Positions 8,206 to 16,039 of a DNA stretch of 32,955 nucleotides are shown here, one piece after another. Positions within the stretch are counted from its first letter, which is position 1; every line of letters starts with the position of its first letter. Below the pieces are notes generated by a model. The model ran no database searches. It was given only the letters and a program-made list of their open reading frames with translations, and was not told where the DNA came from. The DNA comes from Chloroflexota bacterium. Its GTDB lineage: Bacteria > Chloroflexota > Anaerolineae > UBA4142. The translations under genes and the position numbers were made by a program. The stretch spans positions 1 through 32,955 of the forward strand of contig JACRMI010000091.1 of assembly GCA_016215025.1 (NCBI GenBank). The letters run 5' to 3'.

Positions 8206-9599
8206 AGATCCTTTCTGTCCTCGAGACAAACCTTTTGATTCAAGAATTCCTCAGCCCACCAATTTATATCCTCTCGCTTGATACGGTCTTGCATCGCCTG
8301 CATGCGTTTGCGTTGCTCGTCTTTCGGCATCTGGAGCGCTTGGACAATGATGCCTGCCATATCTTCACTACTATACGGATTCACCATCAACGCTTCGAGC
8401 AATTGCCGCGCGACACCTGCGAATTCACTCAGAATCAAAACGCCATCGGTTTGGGTGCGTGACGCCACATATTCCTTCGCGACCAAATTTAGCCCATCGC
8501 GCAAGGGAGTCACCAAGGCAATATCTGCCGCTCGATAGTACGCCACAAGTTCGGCTGGCGAAAAAGAACGATACTGATACCGAATTGGCACCCAAATCCC
8601 ATCGCTGAATCGCCCATTGATCCGGCCGACCATTTCATCGATTTCGCGTTTCCTTTGGCGGTATGCTTCCACGTCCGCCCGCGAGGGAGTGACCAATTGC
8701 ACCAGCGTGATCGAACGGCGTAATTCAGGATGATGTTCCAAGAGATATTCCATCGCCTGCAGTCGTTCGACGATGCCTTTGGTATAATCCATCCGCTCGA
8801 CTCCCAGGATGATCTTTTGTCCGTTCAAGGTTTTGCGCAACCCACGCACGCGCTTTTCGGTGATCGATGATTGTGCTTGCTTCGCAACCCCGACATAGTC
8901 AATCCCAATCGGTCGCGCGATGATTTGAGTGGTCCGTCCGCCATATTCCAGCGAACTGCCTTTGAATTGAGCATCCAGAACCTCGATAGCGGTCTCGATA
9001 AAATTCTCGGCAAATTCTGGCACGTGAAATCCAATCAGATCACAAGCCAGCAAACTTTCCAGAAACGGCCGCCGCCACGGCAACGTTCGGAAGAGTTCTG
9101 CCGCCGGGAATGGAATGTGCCAAAAGAAAACAATGCGATTCGACGTTTGCGCCTCTCGCAAGTACTGCGGGACGCACGCCAAGTGATAATCATGCACCCA
9201 AATGAGATCTCCGGCTTGGGCTTCTTCCAATGCGACTTTCGCAAACTTGCGATTCACCTGTTGGTACATCTGCCATTGCGAGTTGTCGTAGTGCACCCGC
9301 CCCAAGAAATAATGACAGAGGGGCCAAAGCGCGTTATTCGCGAGTCCGAGATAGTATCCTTGGAGTTCCTCTGGCGTTAGACCGATATAATGCAAATCGA
9401 AATTCAAGGGTTTGGCAGAACCCGGATACCGACCTTCCGGCTCGCCCCAGGAAATCCAAACGCCGCCCCAGCGCTCCACCATTGGGAGAATCGAGGTGAC
9501 CAAACCCCCGACCGTCTTTTCGCGTTTGATCCCTTGTTTGGTCACATGGATATGATACGGACCTCGATTCGACATGATAATCAGACGTTGTACGCTCAT
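8202..9599 (-). CDS. otsA: Alpha,alpha-trehalose-phosphate synthase
   Basis: GT20 enzyme that joins UDP-glucose (or another NDP-glucose) and glucose 6-phosphate into trehalose 6-phosphate. The 465-residue protein is of normal length. Signatures seen: NRGPYHI and GGLVTSI at the N-terminus, WVHDYHLA, FFWHIPFPAAELFRTLPWR, VERMDYTKGI, and the donor-site PLRDGLNLVAKEYVA. Glucosylglycerol-phosphate synthase (GgpS) shares this fold and these motifs, but the directly coupled otsB favours trehalose. ATG 9599 is used: GGAG lies upstream and the start overlaps the preceding GT4 stop (ATGA). The 36 extra codons upstream lie inside the GT4 gene and do not resemble the family. Confidence 0.95.
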   Translation of the reverse strand: MSVQRLIIMSNRGPYHIHVTKQGIKREKTVGGLVTSILPMVERWGGVWISWGEPEGRYPGSAKPLNFDLHYIGLTPEELQGYYLGLANNALWPLCHYFLGRVHYDNSQWQMYQQVNRKFAKVALEEAQAGDLIWVHDYHLACVPQYLREAQTSNRIVFFWHIPFPAAELFRTLPWRRPFLESLLACDLIGFHVPEFAENFIETAIEVLDAQFKGSSLEYGGRTTQIIARPIGIDYVGVAKQAQSSITEKRVRGLRKTLNGQKIILGVERMDYTKGIVERLQAMEYLLEHHPELRRSITLVQLVTPSRADVEAYRQRKREIDEMVGRINGRFSDGIWVPIRYQYRSFSPAELVAYYRAADIALVTPLRDGLNLVAKEYVASRTQTDGVLILSEFAGVARQLLEALMVNPYSSEDMAGIIVQALQMPKDEQRKRMQAMQDRIKREDINWWAEEFLNQKVCLEDRKDL

Positions 9600-10873
9600 G
9601 ATGCAAACTCCGGGGCATTGATAGTTTGTTGAACCAATGGCTCGATGGTTTGCGCGAAGATGGCAGACCAGGTTAGATGCTGGCGCACATGTTGAGATAA
9701 TTGACAAACCCGATCCTGTTGCATCCAGGATTGAATTCTGCCAGCCACCTGCTTAGGCGAATCGGTCAGATCGATGCGATGTACGAGATTTTCGCCTACT
9801 TGAGCTAACGCGGGCATTGACGTACAGAAGATGGGTTTGCCAATGAGTCCTGCTTCCAAAACACCCAACCCAAATCCTTCCCGGTGGCTGGGTAAGAACA
9901 CCAAATCGGTAAGTCGATATAACTCGGCGACGATCTCAGCCCCAATCATTAGCGAACGAGGCATTCGTGATGTACCTTCATGGACAAAAACGACTTCTTT
10001 GCTCAATTCAAGGTCCTGCCGAAGGGTAAGCAATTCGTCAACGTACTGGTCAATCTTAGGCGAATGGGGGTCGGGTGGTCCGGTCACCACCAACTTGGGT
10101 TTGAGACCTTGTGCTTTCAACGCTCCGGTTACACGGATTGCAAATTCGATATTCTTGGCGCGGGTGATCCGAATCGGCATGAGCATAATGGGATTGCCGT
10201 CGAGCAATGCAAACTCCTCGATTAGATGACTACTCGTTTCCGCAAGCCCCAGAAGCATCGACAGGTGGACTCCGTTGGGAATCACTTGGATCTTCTGAGC
10301 CGGACAACCCAGCACCTGAGCCAAGGCGCTTTGACGATGCTGTGATACAGCGACGTACGTCACCGTCGGTCGAAAGGTCCGAAGTAAATCCCAAGGAAAC
10401 CCTACGCGCAGCGCTTCACCCGACGCCGGATTTACAAACCTTGAAATATCGTGACACCAAGCAATCATCTGGCGAACGACGTGGTGATCGATCAAGTCAT
10501 GTAGCGCGCTGGTAAAGGGCAAGTTGAAATGAAAATTGAAAACGTTGTGAACGATCACAACGTCGGTTCGACGGAGGATCGCTGTGAGAGCGCGCGCAAT
10601 CTCAGATTGAACTCGAGCGAAATCCTTCGGTATAACGCCGAGTGCGAAGGCGCGCGCAATTGCGAGATTCGTGGGATGCTGCGAATCCAATTCAGGGAAG
10701 ATCACAACTTTTACGCCGTCTAATCCTGGGTCCGACTCGCCGCGTCCAACCACCCAGGTGACGGGATACCCTGCCTCAACAAGCAAGCGACTATGTTGCG
10801 CAATAACATTTTCCACTCCACCAATAATAGGCGGCGCGGTATAGTGCATGATCTTAACTTGGGGTTTCATCAT
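9596..10873 (-). CDS. GT4-type glycosyltransferase
   Basis: GT-B glycosyltransferase of about 425 residues, paralogous to the GT4 gene at 5828-7066. It begins MHYTAPPIIGGVENVIAQ, has IRITRAKNIEFAI at the donor-domain entrance and SHREGFGLGVLEAG as the E-x7-E motif. ATG 10873 has AGGAAG nine bases upstream; a GTG at 10891 is the alternative. Its stop overlaps the otsA start, so it is translated together with otsA and otsB. This links it to trehalose or related glucoside synthesis, but the sugar it moves is not evident. Duplicates of the same glycosyltransferase on both sides of otsAB-tatA suggest two related transfers, or an old duplication within the operon. Confidence 0.9.
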   Translation of the reverse strand: MMKPQVKIMHYTAPPIIGGVENVIAQHSRLLVEAGYPVTWVVGRGESDPGLDGVKVVIFPELDSQHPTNLAIARAFALGVIPKDFARVQSEIARALTAILRRTDVVIVHNVFNFHFNLPFTSALHDLIDHHVVRQMIAWCHDISRFVNPASGEALRVGFPWDLLRTFRPTVTYVAVSQHRQSALAQVLGCPAQKIQVIPNGVHLSMLLGLAETSSHLIEEFALLDGNPIMLMPIRITRAKNIEFAIRVTGALKAQGLKPKLVVTGPPDPHSPKIDQYVDELLTLRQDLELSKEVVFVHEGTSRMPRSLMIGAEIVAELYRLTDLVFLPSHREGFGLGVLEAGLIGKPIFCTSMPALAQVGENLVHRIDLTDSPKQVAGRIQSWMQQDRVCQLSQHVRQHLTWSAIFAQTIEPLVQQTINAPEFAS

Positions 10874-10909
10874 TAAACCAATCTTCCTCACTCGCGAACA
10901 ATTGCCGAT

Positions 10910-11362
10910 TCAGGGATGGGTTGAAACGCGCGGAAGGATTTCTGGATCCCCGCTTGTAATCTCCAACGCATTGCCAATAACCCATCGCTGGGTTTCATCA
11001 TCGCTCTGAATCCGGTACCACTTGCCGTCTTGACTCCGTTCAAACAGCATAACTTGAGCACCTCGCGCCAACTGGCTGACTACGGCAGCTTGCAGGTTGG
11101 GTGCCGCACGCACATTTACTTTTTCCTCAATCACTCTGGCCAGCACTGACGCGGGTTTAGCGATTTTGACAATCGTTGGGGGTACTGGCTTTGTAGGCGT
11201 AATGGGTCTCGTCGGAAACAAAACAATTTGGTCAAGCGAAGAAGTAATGGACGTCGCCATGATAATAATTCCGCAGGACAAGAGACTCAGAACAATCAAA
11301 GCCCAACAGCCGCTAATCGTAGTGGCAAAGCGATCAGCGAGCGGTTTGTCAAACCTGGTCAA
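10910..11362 (-). CDS. Membrane-anchored SH3_3 domain protein
   Basis: A 150-residue protein with one membrane helix near residues 19-36 (CWALIVLSLLSCGIIIMA), a Pro/Thr/Lys-rich stalk, and a bacterial SH3 domain (about residues 72-140: VNVRAAPN, AQVMLFERSQDGKWYRIQS, WVIGNALEI). Such SH3_3 domains usually bind cell-wall or other surface polymers. The start is probably the TTG that overlaps the stop of the glycoside hydrolase gene (TTGA), so it is coupled to that enzyme. The C-terminal end LEITSGDPEILP is nearly repeated in the second SH3 protein at 18336-19193 (LEIASGDVTTLP). The role in this operon is not known. Confidence 0.82.
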   Translation of the reverse strand: MTRFDKPLADRFATTISGCWALIVLSLLSCGIIIMATSITSSLDQIVLFPTRPITPTKPVPPTIVKIAKPASVLARVIEEKVNVRAAPNLQAAVVSQLARGAQVMLFERSQDGKWYRIQSDDETQRWVIGNALEITSGDPEILPRVSTHP

Positions 11363-13149
11363 ATGATTTGTCCCTGCGATGCTTTGATGGCAAGTTCAAT
11401 GAACACCGCGCTCGACCAGCCAAACACGGATGCCGCATTCGGCGGCGGATCGCCGGTTTCAGGATTGTAATATTCGTAAATGTCGTTCTGCCGCATCAAA
11501 AGGTCGAGCGTCTTGTCCCGCAAGAGACGTGCCACTTCCAGATAACCGCAGCGCACTAATCCTTCGATCAACAAATAGTTGATATTGACCCAGGTGGGAC
11601 CGCGCCACATCTGATTTGGATTGAACTGAGGATCATTGTGCGCAACGGTTGGAATCGGAAAGCTCGTCCAAAACTCATTGGGTGAAATGAGATGATGCAT
11701 CAGACGATCTGTTTTCTCGCGAGACAGTCGCCCCGTCATCAACGGATAAAGATTAAAGGGCGTCAGCACATGGATGGGCTTGTGAGCGCGCATCGCCCAG
11801 AACACCCCTGCTTCTTCATCCCAAAAGTGAGTCTCCATTTTGTGCGCCAGCACATCCGCCCGGACGAGCCATTGAACCGCATCCTCTTTTAACCCGAGTA
11901 TCTCCGCTATTTTCGCCAAGGCATCCATCTGCATCACGAGGTACGTGTTAATGTCTGGTGATTCGACCGGCATGCCTTGATCCCATAGCGGATTGTCATC
12001 CAAGCCGGAGGAATAAGGATGGTTATATTGGATGACACCATCTTGATCGTCATCATGGTGTTCAAACCACCAATGATTCCAGCGGCAGACTGGCTCATAA
12101 ATCTCATCGAGAAAGTCGCGGTTGCCGCTCGTCTTGTAAAGCTTCAACGCTGTCCATGCGACGAGTGGAGGTTTGGTGACTTGAGCATCCTGGGTCAAAT
12201 TGGGCAGCTTCCACTCCGTGACGATGCCTTCGTCATGGACAGCGTCCGGGATCATGCCATCGCTCAATTGGTGATCGAGCAGGACGCGCAGTTGATCCTC
12301 GGCAAGTTTAGGATTGATGTGCCGGTACGCTAGGGCATGAAAGAACGCATCCCACGCCCAGACGCCGACATAGTGCATCATCGACGGGATCATGGCTTCG
12401 CGCGTCAGAAAGAAACGTGAACTGAGCAAGCCAGCCCGCAGTATCCACCAGGCGTAATAATATTGCGCGCGATATTTCTCGTCGACCGGTGGAACTGCGG
12501 CGAACCAGGCGTGCCAGCGTTGTTCGGCATTGCTAAGGATTGTATTGGCATCGGAGACCGTCCGATTGAAACAGAGACGCGGTGTGACGTTTAGGGTCAA
12601 GGTAGAAGCTTCGCCTGCATCGACGAGCAGGCGGACACCCAGATAACCGTTGTCGTCGGACTCAATCGAATTTGTCACAATGCGCGCATTGGTGGTATAC
12701 GCTGCATTGCGTGGGATCCGCCGATGTTCGGGATCACCCTTGAATTCTCCACCGCGTCGATCTGTACGCCCCTGGCTCGCAAAAACTTGGAAAGAGATTC
12801 CACAGGCGGTTGGTGGTAATTTCAGGCACAAGGATTCTTCGTCTTCGAACGCCAGTCCAAAAGTCCCCACACGCGTTTCGAAAAATAGCGCATGAGGATA
12901 CGCCGTCAGCTCGAATGCAAGCGGTTGACCATTCTCGTCCGTAAACACCAGGTCTTTGATGATGGGCGCGCGATGGCGATAGTCGCCCACGACTGTTTCC
13001 CATTTGACCCAGCGTTCTGCCAAACGAATATTCACTACGGACTCGTTGCGAAAGATAAGTAAGCGCGAGCCACGCTCACTGAATGGAACTTCGTCGAGAG
13101 TGATCCGGTTACGCAATTGCAGGAGAAAGGGCGAGGTTGGCAAAGTCAT
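11359..13149 (-). CDS. MGH1/GH63-like glycoside hydrolase
   Basis: A 596-residue (alpha/alpha)6-barrel enzyme of the group that includes GH63 glucosidases and mannosyl-/glucosylglycerate hydrolases. An N-terminal beta domain (1-200) is followed by the barrel. Motifs: VGVWAWDAFFHA with the probable catalytic acid D267, HPYSSGLDDNPLWD near 377-390, MWRGPTWVNINYLL near 514, and YEYYNPETG at 558-566, where the probable base Glu lies, then FGWSSAVF. The likely action is inverting hydrolysis of an alpha-glucoside or alpha-mannoside such as glucosylglycerate or trehalose (inference). No signal peptide, so cytosolic. ATG 13149 has AGAGGAT upstream; the 32 extra codons in front come from a decayed SnoaL-like gene and were rejected. 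First gene of the GT4-otsA-otsB operon. Confidence 0.87.
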   Translation of the reverse strand: MTLPTSPFLLQLRNRITLDEVPFSERGSRLLIFRNESVVNIRLAERWVKWETVVGDYRHRAPIIKDLVFTDENGQPLAFELTAYPHALFFETRVGTFGLAFEDEESLCLKLPPTACGISFQVFASQGRTDRRGGEFKGDPEHRRIPRNAAYTTNARIVTNSIESDDNGYLGVRLLVDAGEASTLTLNVTPRLCFNRTVSDANTILSNAEQRWHAWFAAVPPVDEKYRAQYYYAWWILRAGLLSSRFFLTREAMIPSMMHYVGVWAWDAFFHALAYRHINPKLAEDQLRVLLDHQLSDGMIPDAVHDEGIVTEWKLPNLTQDAQVTKPPLVAWTALKLYKTSGNRDFLDEIYEPVCRWNHWWFEHHDDDQDGVIQYNHPYSSGLDDNPLWDQGMPVESPDINTYLVMQMDALAKIAEILGLKEDAVQWLVRADVLAHKMETHFWDEEAGVFWAMRAHKPIHVLTPFNLYPLMTGRLSREKTDRLMHHLISPNEFWTSFPIPTVAHNDPQFNPNQMWRGPTWVNINYLLIEGLVRCGYLEVARLLRDKTLDLLMRQNDIYEYYNPETGDPPPNAASVFGWSSAVFIELAIKASQGQII

Positions 13150-13174
13150 ATAAAATATCCTCTGGGTTGGTTTT

Positions 13175-13400
13175 TCGATAGTGTCCGGGCGACGCATAGT
13201 TACATGTACCGCATTATCCTCATCATGCACAACCGTGGCGTTCAAATTTCAACCCGGAAATACATTTATGCAAGCGTCCGTTACCTACGCCGTTCTTGGA
13301 GATTGACCGTCTGGGGCTGGAGCTCGCTATGCGTGAAATTGTTCGTGCAATATGGGACAAGAGCGTCCGCGTTCCATTTATTCTAAAATTCCATCCGCTC
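13175..13400 (-). pseudogene. Remnant of a SnoaL-like gene
   Basis: The DNA aligns along its length with the middle of the intact SnoaL-like gene just upstream. In one frame it reads DALVPYCTNNFTHS and then VNLQERR before a stop; the intact gene has DAVASYCTNDFTYS and VNLQEWR. After a frame change it reads FERHGCA in one phase and NATVVHDEDNAVHVTMR in the other (intact: NATVVREEGNVVHVTVR). Stops and indels show it is dead. It runs in frame into the glycoside hydrolase gene and would add a false N-terminus to it. Confidence 0.85.
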
Positions 13401-13449
13401 TACGCTGAGCTTTTACTTGTCAAAGCACCGGGAGTATCAAGCCCCGGAT

Positions 13450-13477
13450 GGTCGGCGGGGAAAAATCCCCACCGACC
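13450..13477. other. GC-rich intergenic hairpin
   Basis: GGTCGG-C-GGGG, loop AAAAAT, CCCC-A-CCGACC: an inverted repeat with one mismatch, just downstream of the SnoaL-like gene and upstream of its decayed copy. No T-tract follows on either strand, so it is not a textbook intrinsic terminator; it may end or protect the snoaL transcript. Confidence 0.5.
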
Positions 13478-13510
13478 GCTAGCGAATCGGGCGAAGCACG
13501 ACGAGTTTAC

Positions 13511-13948
13511 TCAGGATGGCTTGACTCCGAGTTGGGCAAGAATGCCGGGGATACCTGCGCCCGGTCCAACATCGAGATGAAAATTGGCAATTTTATCCTC
13601 TGCAAAAGTCACTCGACCAGGTGATTGTGGCAACGTGATGGACTTGCCGGTGGCTGGAATGACTCCCATTCCCAACGGCGTCAAGTTCAATTCGCCGTTT
13701 TGGGTGCCAGTGATCCGGACAGTTACGTGTACTACATTACCTTCTTCGCGCACGACTGTGGCGTTAAAGTTCCAATCCGGAAATGCTTTCAGGAACACAC
13801 TCGCCAGCCCACGCCATTCTTGCAGATTGACGGGTTTGGGTAGTGGTCCACTGTACGTGAAATCGTTCGTGCAGTATGAGGCAACGGCGTCCAGGTTCAA
13901 AGTATTGATTCCCGCCAAGAATGCCTCGGCGGCTTGTTTGTTTTCCAT
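13511..13948 (-). CDS. SnoaL-like / NTF2-fold ester cyclase family protein
   Basis: A 145-residue cone-shaped NTF2-fold protein of the SnoaL-like type. Visible elements are the N-terminal helix with AAEAFLAGINTLNLDAVASYC, the WRGLASVFLKAFPDWNFNATVVREEGNVVHVTVRITGTQ segment split here as FPDWNF plus VVHVTVRITGTQ, and a C-terminal sheet ending near VGPGAGIPGILAQLG. Members of this family include polyketide cyclases, but most carry no proven activity; the FPDW and V-V-WRxTGT-like pattern is general to the group. ATG 13948 has GGAAGAAGG upstream. A degenerate second copy lies just downstream. No neighbour suggests a polyketide pathway, so function is unassigned. Confidence 0.8.
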   Translation of the reverse strand: MENKQAAEAFLAGINTLNLDAVASYCTNDFTYSGPLPKPVNLQEWRGLASVFLKAFPDWNFNATVVREEGNVVHVTVRITGTQNGELNLTPLGMGVIPATGKSITLPQSPGRVTFAEDKIANFHLDVGPGAGIPGILAQLGVKPS

Positions 13949-14071
13949 TATGGTTCACCTTCTTCCTTGCGATTGTCAACATTCACTCACACACTAGCGC
14001 GCTGTGAGCCGCACGTTTCTTGCCTATGGACCACATGTTTTCTACATTTGACACCTCCAATCGTCAGAGTT

Positions 14072-14132
14072 CGCGCTTCATCACGCGTAACGCTTGCCTA
14101 GGATCGACGCCGCTGTACGATCCACCCAGGAT
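14072..14132. repeat. Dispersed degenerate repeat, copy A
   Basis: Plus-strand core TTCATCACGCG-AAC-CTTGC and GATCGACGC, shared with copies at 15801-15865 and 17283-17345. Over a 39-base core it differs from the third copy by about six positions, all apparent transitions. On the minus strand it reads AILGGSYSGVDPRQALRVMKREL and then a stop. Confidence 0.6.
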
Positions 14133-14154
14133 TGCAACTTGAGGTTTTGTCTTT

Positions 14155-14388
14155 TCACTCCAAGTTCTGGTTCTCTATTTCTTCGTCATCTATTTCCAGA
14201 GAGAGGAATGCCTCGGCTACTTGGGGGTCGAAATGTTTCTCCTTTTGCTCAATGAGATAATTGCGTGCTTGCGTACTATTCCAGGTGGAGCGGTTTAGTT
14301 GTGCACACAATTCATAAACTCTTTGCGCGTCAAGTAAACTCAAACTTGACATTGCACGCGCCTTAAACCAGGACCACCTCGCGTCCAC
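14155..14388 (-). CDS. Small protein resembling an HD-GYP C-terminal tail
   Basis: A 77-residue frame from a GTG (an ATG at 14352 gives 65 residues). The segment EQKEKHFDPQVAEAFLSLE resembles the end of HD-GYP cyclic-di-GMP phosphodiesterases, where G-x-FDPxVVxAF closes the domain. No HD or GYP motif is present, so if the relation is real this is a fragment or a stand-alone tail. It begins 16 bases after the kelch lipoprotein gene on the same strand, so it may be co-transcribed. Recognition rests on a short motif only. Confidence 0.45.
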   Translation of the reverse strand: MDARWSWFKARAMSSLSLLDAQRVYELCAQLNRSTWNSTQARNYLIEQKEKHFDPQVAEAFLSLEIDDEEIENQNLE

Positions 14389-14404
14389 TCAGGCAGGCAC
14401 TCTT

Positions 14405-15649
14405 CTACAACTCATCAAGCGCTTCCAAGAAGGACCAGACATCGTCGAAAAATTCGTTCACAGCACGTTGCCCTCCCCAAATGACAAAGCGTTTATTCTC
14501 GGCATCGTATACTGACCCATGGTCAGACATGGGGAAGGGCAAATCGTCCAACCGTTTCCACCTCAAGGTGTTTAGATCAAATGTCCAGACTTCTTTGGTA
14601 TAGTTGAACTTGGACGCGGTCGAGTCCCACAATGCGCCTCCGAACATATAGGCATTGTTTCCATTTTGCACGGTCACGTACTTGCTACGCTGTCCCGGAG
14701 GCAACTCGCCTTCTAGCTTGAGTTGTTCCCAAACCCGGTTAATCATATCGTATATTTCTATAGTCCCGTGGTTGAATGGAAAATTGTGCACATCCAGTAG
14801 ATAGGCTTTGCCGTTCTGGACCAATGGTGCGGCATTGGTCGTGGTAAAATTAGGCGGCTCCTTCAACTGTTCCCAGATTCTGGTAGCATAATCATAGCGC
14901 CACAAATCCGAGTAGAGGATCATCTTGCCGTCTTTTTTTCCGATGCCTCCCTGACTGTACCGTCCGGGGGGTGGGGTGTTTGCGTAGACGACCGATTTCC
15001 AATCTAGCGTTTTCGGATCAAAGATATGGAGATCCATTAACCCGCCGCCATCTTCATCTTCGCCGCCGATCAGGTACGCTTGACCATCCTTGCCGGTGAA
15101 CATGCGAGCATTTGCGCGCGCCGCAGGTGCTTGAGATGGATTTAATTTTGTCCAATCGGTATTTCCTGCCTGCAGATATTGACGTGATTCAAGCGCCAGT
15201 CCACCGACAAGATTGACAGAGAGTACCAGTCCTAGGTTATATCCAGGCAATTGCGCTTTTGTCGCGAGACCTAGAACCCAGGTATCGCCGAGCACTTTGC
15301 CATCCTTACCACGACCACCAGGAAGCAATATCCTACCGCCACTGAGAACCGTCATCGCCTGTCCAACGCGCGGGTCGGGCGCGTGCGCGGTCTTGACTGT
15401 TATCCAACCTTTGGGACGCGGAGTCGGTGATGGCAACTTGATCGGCGTTGCTGTAGGCGGCACCTGTGTTGCCGTTGGTGGAACACGCGTCGCTGTCGCT
15501 GAAGGCGCAGGTGTCGGCGTAGGAGGTACTGAGGTTGCTGTTGATGGAACAGGAGTGGTTGTAGGCAAAGGTGTCGCCGTTGGTGTCGGCGCGGCACAGC
15601 CGACGATTGCGAATAGGACGAACATTGTCGAAAGCAGAACCTGTTTCAT
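14405..15649 (-). CDS. Kelch-repeat lipoprotein
   Basis: Secreted lipoprotein of 414 residues. A signal peptide ends in the lipobox IVGC (lipidated C18), followed by a low-complexity Thr/Pro/Ala/Val-rich spacer to about residue 80 that lifts the domain off the membrane. The rest is a beta-propeller of about six kelch repeats, each with the GG or equivalent turn followed by W: ILLPGGRGKDGKVLGDTWVL, AYLIGGEDEDGGGLMDLHIF, DLWRYDYATRIWEQL, IEIYDMINRVWEQL, AYMFGGALWDS with VWTFDLNTLRWKRL, and FVIWGGQRAVNEFFDDVW. Such propellers bind proteins or glycans; no catalytic residues can be assigned. AAAGGAG precedes the ATG. The spacer style is common in Chloroflexota. Confidence 0.88.
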   Translation of the reverse strand: MKQVLLSTMFVLFAIVGCAAPTPTATPLPTTTPVPSTATSVPPTPTPAPSATATRVPPTATQVPPTATPIKLPSPTPRPKGWITVKTAHAPDPRVGQAMTVLSGGRILLPGGRGKDGKVLGDTWVLGLATKAQLPGYNLGLVLSVNLVGGLALESRQYLQAGNTDWTKLNPSQAPAARANARMFTGKDGQAYLIGGEDEDGGGLMDLHIFDPKTLDWKSVVYANTPPPGRYSQGGIGKKDGKMILYSDLWRYDYATRIWEQLKEPPNFTTTNAAPLVQNGKAYLLDVHNFPFNHGTIEIYDMINRVWEQLKLEGELPPGQRSKYVTVQNGNNAYMFGGALWDSTASKFNYTKEVWTFDLNTLRWKRLDDLPFPMSDHGSVYDAENKRFVIWGGQRAVNEFFDDVWSFLEALDEL

Positions 15650-16039
15650 AAGCTCCTTTGTGAGTAAGGTGATTTTGGATTTTACGATGCTTGACGAGCA
15701 AACTTTTGGTCAGTTTGCGTCTTTTCTTTGATGTTTTTTTCCTCCTTCTCCCCAACACCCCCTGCCTCGGCTATACCCGTGTTATCAAAGCACAGCAATT
15801 CACGCTTTATAACGCGCAAGGATTGCTCTGGATCAACACGTCCGCAGTCTTCGGGATGCTCACAAGATATGCCACCCCACTCCCCTGCGCCCAACGGTTT
15901 GTGTGAGTGGCGTGTGGACTGGCGTGGACTCTTTGAGATTTTGAAAGACTCCAAATCAGAAAGATGTTTGTAAAACGCGCAGAATCCCACACGCCCGCTG
16001 ACCGCCTTGCTGGGCAACTTTACAGGCGGATAGAAAAGG
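15650..16039. other. Intergenic region between APH-type kinase and kelch lipoprotein
   Basis: About 390 bases with no gene I can support. It contains copy C of the dispersed repeat and the ribosome site of the kelch gene at its left end. A minus-strand frame stays open across it (15682-16080) but has no family resemblance, overlaps the kinase gene and includes the repeat, so it is not called. No clear terminator or promoter was found. Confidence 0.6.
15801..15865. repeat. Dispersed degenerate repeat, copy C
   Basis: Core CACGCTTTATAACGCGCAAG then GATTGCTC and GGATCAACACG; about 72% identical to the copy at 17283-17345 over 40 bases. Minus-strand reading GRVDPEQSLRVIKRELLCFD matches the translated pattern of the other copies. 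Confidence 0.55.

Noticed and set aside
13150..13245. A 32-residue N-terminal extension of the glycoside hydrolase
   Set aside because: These codons are homologous to the neighbouring SnoaL-like gene, and a better ribosome site sits before ATG 13149.
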